DNA from: JABCPE02 sp963516675
GTDB taxonomy: Bacteria > Bacteroidota > Bacteroidia > Flavobacteriales > Weeksellaceae
Direction of reading: 5' to 3'
Length of the DNA stretch: 64,000 nt
Assembly: GCA_963516675.1 (NCBI GenBank)
Contig: CAUQBH010000007.1
Span: 62,001 to 126,000 of the forward strand
Part shown: one piece after another, positions 60,226-64,000 of the stretch
Layout of the letters: each line of letters starts with the position of its first letter
Position numbering within the stretch: the stretch's first letter is position 1
Program-made: the position numbers and the translations under genes
The notes under the pieces: generated by a model
What the model saw: only the letters and a program-made list of their open reading frames with translations
What the model was told of the DNA's origin: nothing
The model's database searches: none

Positions 60226-61173
60226 ATGACATCGTATTCTGTAGCTTTGTGTTCGTATAATGGAGAAAAATATATCCATCAGCAGATAGATTCCATTCTC
60301 AGTCAGACACATAGACCGAGTGAAATAGTGGTCTGTGATGATGGCTCTACCGATAGAACTCCCGAAATATTGGCAGAATATCAGAAACAATACCCAGAGA
60401 TATTTAGAATACATTTTAATGAAATCAATCTACGAAGTGTCAAAAACTTTGAAAAAGCAATTTCTCTGTGCAGTAAAGAGATCATCTTCCTAAGTGACCA
60501 AGATGATGTCTGGGCAGAAAACAAAGCTGAAAAAATAGTTTCTTTTCTTGATAATCATGCTGAAATAGATGCAGTGGCAACTAATGGATTTTGCATTGAT
60601 GAAAATGGAGCTGTTCATGAGAAATATTCTCTTTGGGATGCTCCTGTATTTTTGAAAGAAAAAGGGAAAAATATTGATTATTTTGAAATAATATTACTCT
60701 GTAATATTGCAACAGGCGCTTCTATGGCGTTTAGAGCGGCTCTAAAACCCGAAATCATGCCTTTTCCAGTTTTAAAAGACTATCACCATGATGAATGGAT
60801 AGCATTAAATACTGCAAGAAAAGGGCGTTTCGAGTTCTTGAATGACAAGTTATTCTATTACAGAACTCACCAAGAGCAGCAGGTGGGAGGCGTTTTTTTT
60901 GACAAAACAGAGGAAGGAAAAGCCAAACTTATGAGGTTTTTTGATTTAGAACCCACTTCTTTTTCAAGTTACAAAAGACTATTAAAAAGGTTATTAAGAT
61001 TCTATGAAATCAATGTTATTATAGAAAATAAAAACCAAGGACATACTTTCTGCAATACTTCGCAATCCATTAAGGAGAGATACGATGCTCTAAAAAAAGA
61101 GTTTAAAAATAAATTTCCTCTCAAAAGCAGAATATTATTTTTGGTAGACAAAATTATGGGCAAAGAACGATAA
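60226..61173 (+). CDS. Family 2 glycosyltransferase
   Basis: A 315-residue GT-A family 2 enzyme: SVALCSYNGEKYI at the start, nucleotide-binding CDDGSTD at 37-43 and the metal motif SDQDDVW at 90-96. The type matches rhamnosyltransferase-like GT2 enzymes of O-antigen or capsule clusters, which would fit the rfbD gene elsewhere in the window, but the sugar is not determined. The stop is only 3 bases from the convergent stop of the next gene. Confidence 0.88.
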   Translation: MTSYSVALCSYNGEKYIHQQIDSILSQTHRPSEIVVCDDGSTDRTPEILAEYQKQYPEIFRIHFNEINLRSVKNFEKAISLCSKEIIFLSDQDDVWAENKAEKIVSFLDNHAEIDAVATNGFCIDENGAVHEKYSLWDAPVFLKEKGKNIDYFEIILLCNIATGASMAFRAALKPEIMPFPVLKDYHHDEWIALNTARKGRFEFLNDKLFYYRTHQEQQVGGVFFDKTEEGKAKLMRFFDLEPTSFSSYKRLLKRLLRFYEINVIIENKNQGHTFCNTSQSIKERYDALKKEFKNKFPLKSRILFLVDKIMGKER

Positions 61174-61176
61174 GTA

Positions 61177-62070
61177 TTATTTAGTTTTTTTGTTGAAGTA
61201 TGTTCTAACCATAAGTTTAAACTTGTCTTTATAGCTTAATTCTGAAAAATACGGCGATGCCATAACCTCAGCAAAACTTTTATGTTTTAATGAGTTTTTT
61301 ATGTAATTGTTTTTGGTGCGTATCATGTTTCTTTGGGCATTGGGAAACATCTTAAAATCAGGGATAAGATTTCGGAGTACAAGCATGGTTTTGAATTCTC
61401 TTTCCTCTTGAGATTTGCCACTCCACACGCCTACATTTTCTCTATATACGCCCATTTTTTCTGGGAAATATTTTATTTTTCCTTTTTTAGAAAGCCATGA
61501 CCAAAGAGGATAATCACCTAAAAAAGAAGTGTAATACCATTCTGGAAATTCTATTTCCATATTTCTGAAAACAACAGAAGGAGTATGGATAAAATTTCCT
61601 TTAGATAAATCATCTATTGTGTAAACATCTTTACTGCTCAGTCTTTTTTCGTAGTCTAAATCCGTTTTCAAAGTTTCACCATTTCGAATGAAAACATTGT
61701 GAAAAGTAAGAGTGAAATCTTTGTTTTTTTCTAAAAAATCTGTTTGTTTTTGGAGTTTGTTTTCATCTGTCCAGTAGTCATCTCCCTCACAAACAGCGAT
61801 ATATTTCCCTTCTGCCATTTTAAGGGTAGAAATAAAATTAGGAAGCATACCGATATTTTCTGGATGCTGGATGTATTTCACCGAAATGTTTTCTGGAGCG
61901 GATTTTATGATATTTTTTACTATTTCATCTGTAGAATCAGGTGATTTGTCATTTGAAATAATCAATTCCAAAGGGAAATTGGTTTTTTGAAGAAAAACAC
62001 CTTTTATGGCTTCTTCGATATATTTTTCGTGTCCGTAAGTAATCATTATCACACTTACTAATGGCTTCAT
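61177..62070 (-). CDS. Family 2 glycosyltransferase
   Basis: A 297-residue family 2 glycosyltransferase with VSVIMITYGHEKYIEEAI at the start, SNDKSPDST at 39-47 as the nucleotide-binding motif and the metal motif EGDDYWTD at 95-102. It lacks membrane segments. It is 35 bases downstream of the GT-B gene on the same strand, so both probably form one unit pointing against the plus-strand cluster. Confidence 0.87.
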   Translation of the reverse strand: MKPLVSVIMITYGHEKYIEEAIKGVFLQKTNFPLELIISNDKSPDSTDEIVKNIIKSAPENISVKYIQHPENIGMLPNFISTLKMAEGKYIAVCEGDDYWTDENKLQKQTDFLEKNKDFTLTFHNVFIRNGETLKTDLDYEKRLSSKDVYTIDDLSKGNFIHTPSVVFRNMEIEFPEWYYTSFLGDYPLWSWLSKKGKIKYFPEKMGVYRENVGVWSGKSQEEREFKTMLVLRNLIPDFKMFPNAQRNMIRTKNNYIKNSLKHKSFAEVMASPYFSELSYKDKFKLMVRTYFNKKTK

Positions 62071-62105
62071 ACTACTAAGAATTTTAATAAAGATAATAGT
62101 TATAT

Positions 62106-63326
62106 TTAATTCGAGATAAAAGATTTCAATAATTCCAATCGTGGTTTCATTTGAGCTTCATTATTATATAATTTTATGAATTTCTGTTGTCCAGCAAAAG
62201 CAATTTCCTTTATCAGTTTCGGAGAGAGAATGATTTTTTCGATATTTTCTATAATATTATCCGAATCAGGCTGGATGATAATCATCTCTAAATCAGGAAT
62301 AAAATGATGCTCTCCTGTCTCTTTGATAAAATTTTCATTATTGGGATCGGTATTCATCACAAGGCAGCCATTCAGAGCGGCTTCTGCAACAGCTCCTAAA
62401 GGGAAACCATCAAATGCCCCCTTGCTTAAAAGGTTGGACTTATTGGGAGAAATGATAATGTCTATATTTCTAAATACACCCGCCAAATCATCATATGGCA
62501 AGCTTCCGTAGAACTTTATTTTATCCTCATAACCAGATATATCTATGATTGATGGATCATAATTCCCAATAACATGAAATCTTATAAAATCATATTTTGG
62601 ACTAAGTTTTTTCATGACTTCTATGAAGATAGGATACCCCTTGTCCCTGCCATCTTCTGTATATCTCCCAGCACAAAAACAGATATCAAGTGTTTTTTTG
62701 TCAGGATAGTATAATCTTTCTGCTACATTAAAATTGAAGGATTTCTGAGGTATTACTCCTCCAAATATGAAAGAGATTTTCTCCTTTGAGCAGAAGTTTT
62801 TTCTTATCAAATATTCATAGGTTACCCTTTGGGTTACAATAACTTTTTTGAAGTATTTAGAGGATAGCACTTTTTTTAATTTGGCATCAGAACTTTCTTC
62901 TTCAAAACCAAATCCACCGCCAGGATAAAGTGTAAATACAAAAGGAATTTTATTTTTCTCTAAAGCGGGAAGTATTTCTGCTATATTATTGATAAATACG
63001 CAGTAGAACAATTTAGTATTAATATTATAACTCCCTTTGTTATCAAATTTTGTTATCTTATTTTCTTCAAAGAATTTAGGAAATTTATCTTTGAGATTTT
63101 CAATATACATAGCCTGATTATTGGGAGACTCACCTACTGCAACATAGGTTTTAGGTGTAAGAAGAAATTTCAAGTTATTGATATTCTCCATATAATAGGT
63201 AAATTCTTCATATCTAAATCCAGATTTAGAATTAGGGAAGAAATCATCATAAATCAATAAATTATATTTTTCTGTTCCTTTGTAAAAATAGTTTTTTAAA
63301 AAAAATCTCCGTATAAAACTAAGCAT
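62106..63326 (-). CDS. GT-B type glycosyltransferase (group 1-like)
   Basis: A 406-residue GT-B glycosyltransferase from the chosen ATG at 63326; an upstream in-frame ATG at 63344 would add six residues. The C-terminal half shows the typical architecture: DICFCAGRYTEDGRDKGYPIFIEVMKKL (about 212-240), FHVIGNYDP, KIKFYGSLPYDDLAGVFRNIDIIISPN and the donor-site segment GFPLGAVAEAALNGCLVMNTD. Sequence is AT-rich. It probably acts on a lipid-linked surface glycan. A variant -7 box (TATATTCG) lies near its start on the minus strand. Confidence 0.8.
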   Translation of the reverse strand: MLSFIRRFFLKNYFYKGTEKYNLLIYDDFFPNSKSGFRYEEFTYYMENINNLKFLLTPKTYVAVGESPNNQAMYIENLKDKFPKFFEENKITKFDNKGSYNINTKLFYCVFINNIAEILPALEKNKIPFVFTLYPGGGFGFEEESSDAKLKKVLSSKYFKKVIVTQRVTYEYLIRKNFCSKEKISFIFGGVIPQKSFNFNVAERLYYPDKKTLDICFCAGRYTEDGRDKGYPIFIEVMKKLSPKYDFIRFHVIGNYDPSIIDISGYEDKIKFYGSLPYDDLAGVFRNIDIIISPNKSNLLSKGAFDGFPLGAVAEAALNGCLVMNTDPNNENFIKETGEHHFIPDLEMIIIQPDSDNIIENIEKIILSPKLIKEIAFAGQQKFIKLYNNEAQMKPRLELLKSFISN

Positions 63327-63400
63327 AAACCAATAATTTAGCACGAATATACAAAATATTTTTCAGCAAAACTTATGCTTATTACATACAGAATTTTTCT

Positions 63401-63408
63401 TAAATTTG
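63401..63408 (+). promoter_or_regulatory. -7 box (TAAATTTG) of the MBOAT gene
   Basis: TAAATTTG lies 19 bases before the ATG at 63427. Confidence 0.55.
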
Positions 63409-63426
63409 CCCTATTTTCGATAAGTT

Positions 63427-64000
63427 ATGATTTTCAATTCTATTGATTTTGCGATATTTCTGCCGATAGTGTTTCTTATCTATTGGTATTTGACAAATAA
63501 GAACTTAAAGCTACAGAATTTGTTCATTCTCGCTGCCAGTTATGTTTTTTATGGCTGGTGGGATTGGAAGTTCTTGACACTTATAGTATTCAGTACATTG
63601 GTGGATTATACCATTGGTTGCCTTCTGAAAAATGAAGAAAACGAGAAGAAAAGAAAAATCTTGCTTTATACCAGCTTGTTTATAAACCTTTCATTTTTAG
63701 GTTTTTTCAAGTATTATAATTTCTTTGTAGAAAATTTTGTGGAAGCATTTTCTCTTTTCGGAGTAAAGCTTAATATAGAGACACTGAATATCATTCTTCC
63801 TGTAGGGATTAGTTTTTATACATTCCAAACTTTAAGTTACACAATAGATGTTTACCAAAGAAAATTAGAACCTACAAAGGATTTGATAGCGTTTGCATCT
63901 TTTGTGACTTTCTTTCCGCAGCTGGTTGCGGGCCCTATCGAAAGAGCGACAGACCTGCTGCCTCAGTTTTACAAAAAAAGAGTTTTTGACTATCACAAGG
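63427..64000 (+). CDS. MBOAT family O-acyltransferase, cut by the window end
   Basis: The first 191 codons of a membrane-bound O-acyltransferase of the AlgI/DltB type, whose C-terminal part with the catalytic His lies outside the window. Visible features are the hydrophobic N-terminus (MIFNSIDFAIFLPIVFLIYW), the segment AASYVFYGWWDWKFL, VGISFYTFQTLSYTIDVY (about 119-136) and FFPQLVAGPIERA (about 160-172), all hallmarks of the family. It probably acetylates a surface polysaccharide, consistent with the glycosyltransferases around it. Confidence 0.9.
   Translation, partial: MIFNSIDFAIFLPIVFLIYWYLTNKNLKLQNLFILAASYVFYGWWDWKFLTLIVFSTLVDYTIGCLLKNEENEKKRKILLYTSLFINLSFLGFFKYYNFFVENFVEAFSLFGVKLNIETLNIILPVGISFYTFQTLSYTIDVYQRKLEPTKDLIAFASFVTFFPQLVAGPIERATDLLPQFYKKRVFDYHK

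Noticed and set aside
1..64000. CRISPR arrays, tRNA or rRNA genes, transposases, prophage genes
   Set aside because: No regularly spaced repeats, cloverleaf-like segments, rRNA-like conserved stretches, or transposase, integrase or phage structural proteins were seen. A tRNAscan and ISfinder search would settle this.

Overview
The window is chromosomal DNA of a low-GC Bacteroidota, most likely the Flavobacteriia/Weeksellaceae branch (the Chryseobacterium-Elizabethkingia-Riemerella-Bergeyella group). The evidence is the housekeeping gene content (class III glutamine synthetase, fused LpxC-FabZ, DUF2480, DUF6702, DUF5672), two type IX secretion (T9SS) components (PorG and PorX), and many start regions preceded by the Bacteroidota -7 box TAnnTTTG. 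The genus cannot be fixed from the sequence alone. No tRNA, rRNA, CRISPR array, insertion sequence or prophage was recognised.

Layout. 1-1042: two very AT-rich orphan genes. 1073-4699 (minus): thioesterase, rfbD, glutamine amidotransferase and yifB/comM, the last carrying an in-frame TGA. 4777-10002 (minus): the envelope operon porG-uppS-bamA-ompH-ompH. 10207-10370: an unannotated promoter-hairpins-terminator unit that looks like a small RNA gene. 10366-13250: lpxB-comEC. 13300-17293: DUF2480, DUF6702, LOG-family protein, a MurU-like nucleotidyltransferase, a stand-alone RapZ C-terminal domain and an AmgK-like sugar kinase, which together suggest a peptidoglycan-sugar salvage locus. 17386-22026 (plus): ddl, two small unknowns, coaD, a TRIC-type channel, TatD and trpS. 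22070-23328: an orphan AT-rich gene flanked by an imperfect inverted repeat. 23329-25928: dus, a lone ABC ATPase and a voltage-gated potassium channel with a zinc ribbon. 26119-31702: the rod-shape operon mreB-mreC-mreD-mrdA-rodA. 31809-38045: GSIII, DUF445, porX (minus) and an HD phosphohydrolase. 38121-42860: lpxD, lpxC/fabZ, lpxA, efp and a second lpxD-like gene. 42928-48357: outer-membrane beta-barrel protein, secreted glycan-binding-type protein plus ruvB (minus), FadL-type channel and GDSL lipoprotein. 48451-57597: prs, rplY, FMN reductase, dnaN, pheT, META lipoprotein, then DUF177-rpmF-accB-accC. 57652-64000: amino-acid permease, then a surface-polysaccharide region with several glycosyltransferases, one glycosyltransferase remnant and an MBOAT acyltransferase cut by the window end.

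Functionally the region is dominated by the envelope: outer-membrane assembly (BamA, Skp-like OmpH), lipid A first steps (LpxA, LpxC, LpxD, LpxB), undecaprenyl carrier synthesis (UppS), murein synthesis and shape (Ddl, MreBCD, PBP2, RodA), probable murein recycling (AmgK/MurU-like), fatty-acid supply (AccB, AccC, FabZ) and surface glycan synthesis (RfbD, glycosyltransferases, MBOAT). Many start codons were set by the TAnnTTTG box: where a longer reading frame begins upstream of the predicted transcription start, the internal ATG was chosen (thioesterase, ompH2, porG, amgK-like, porX, ruvB, dnaN, accB).

Most of the window is ordinary core genome. The items most worth a second look are the candidate small RNA at 10207-10370, the nonsense codon in yifB, the split AmgK/RapZ-C/MurU locus, the inverted repeat around the orphan gene at 22216-22923, the very short leaders of dus and lpxD, and the glycosyltransferase remnant at 59946-60224.
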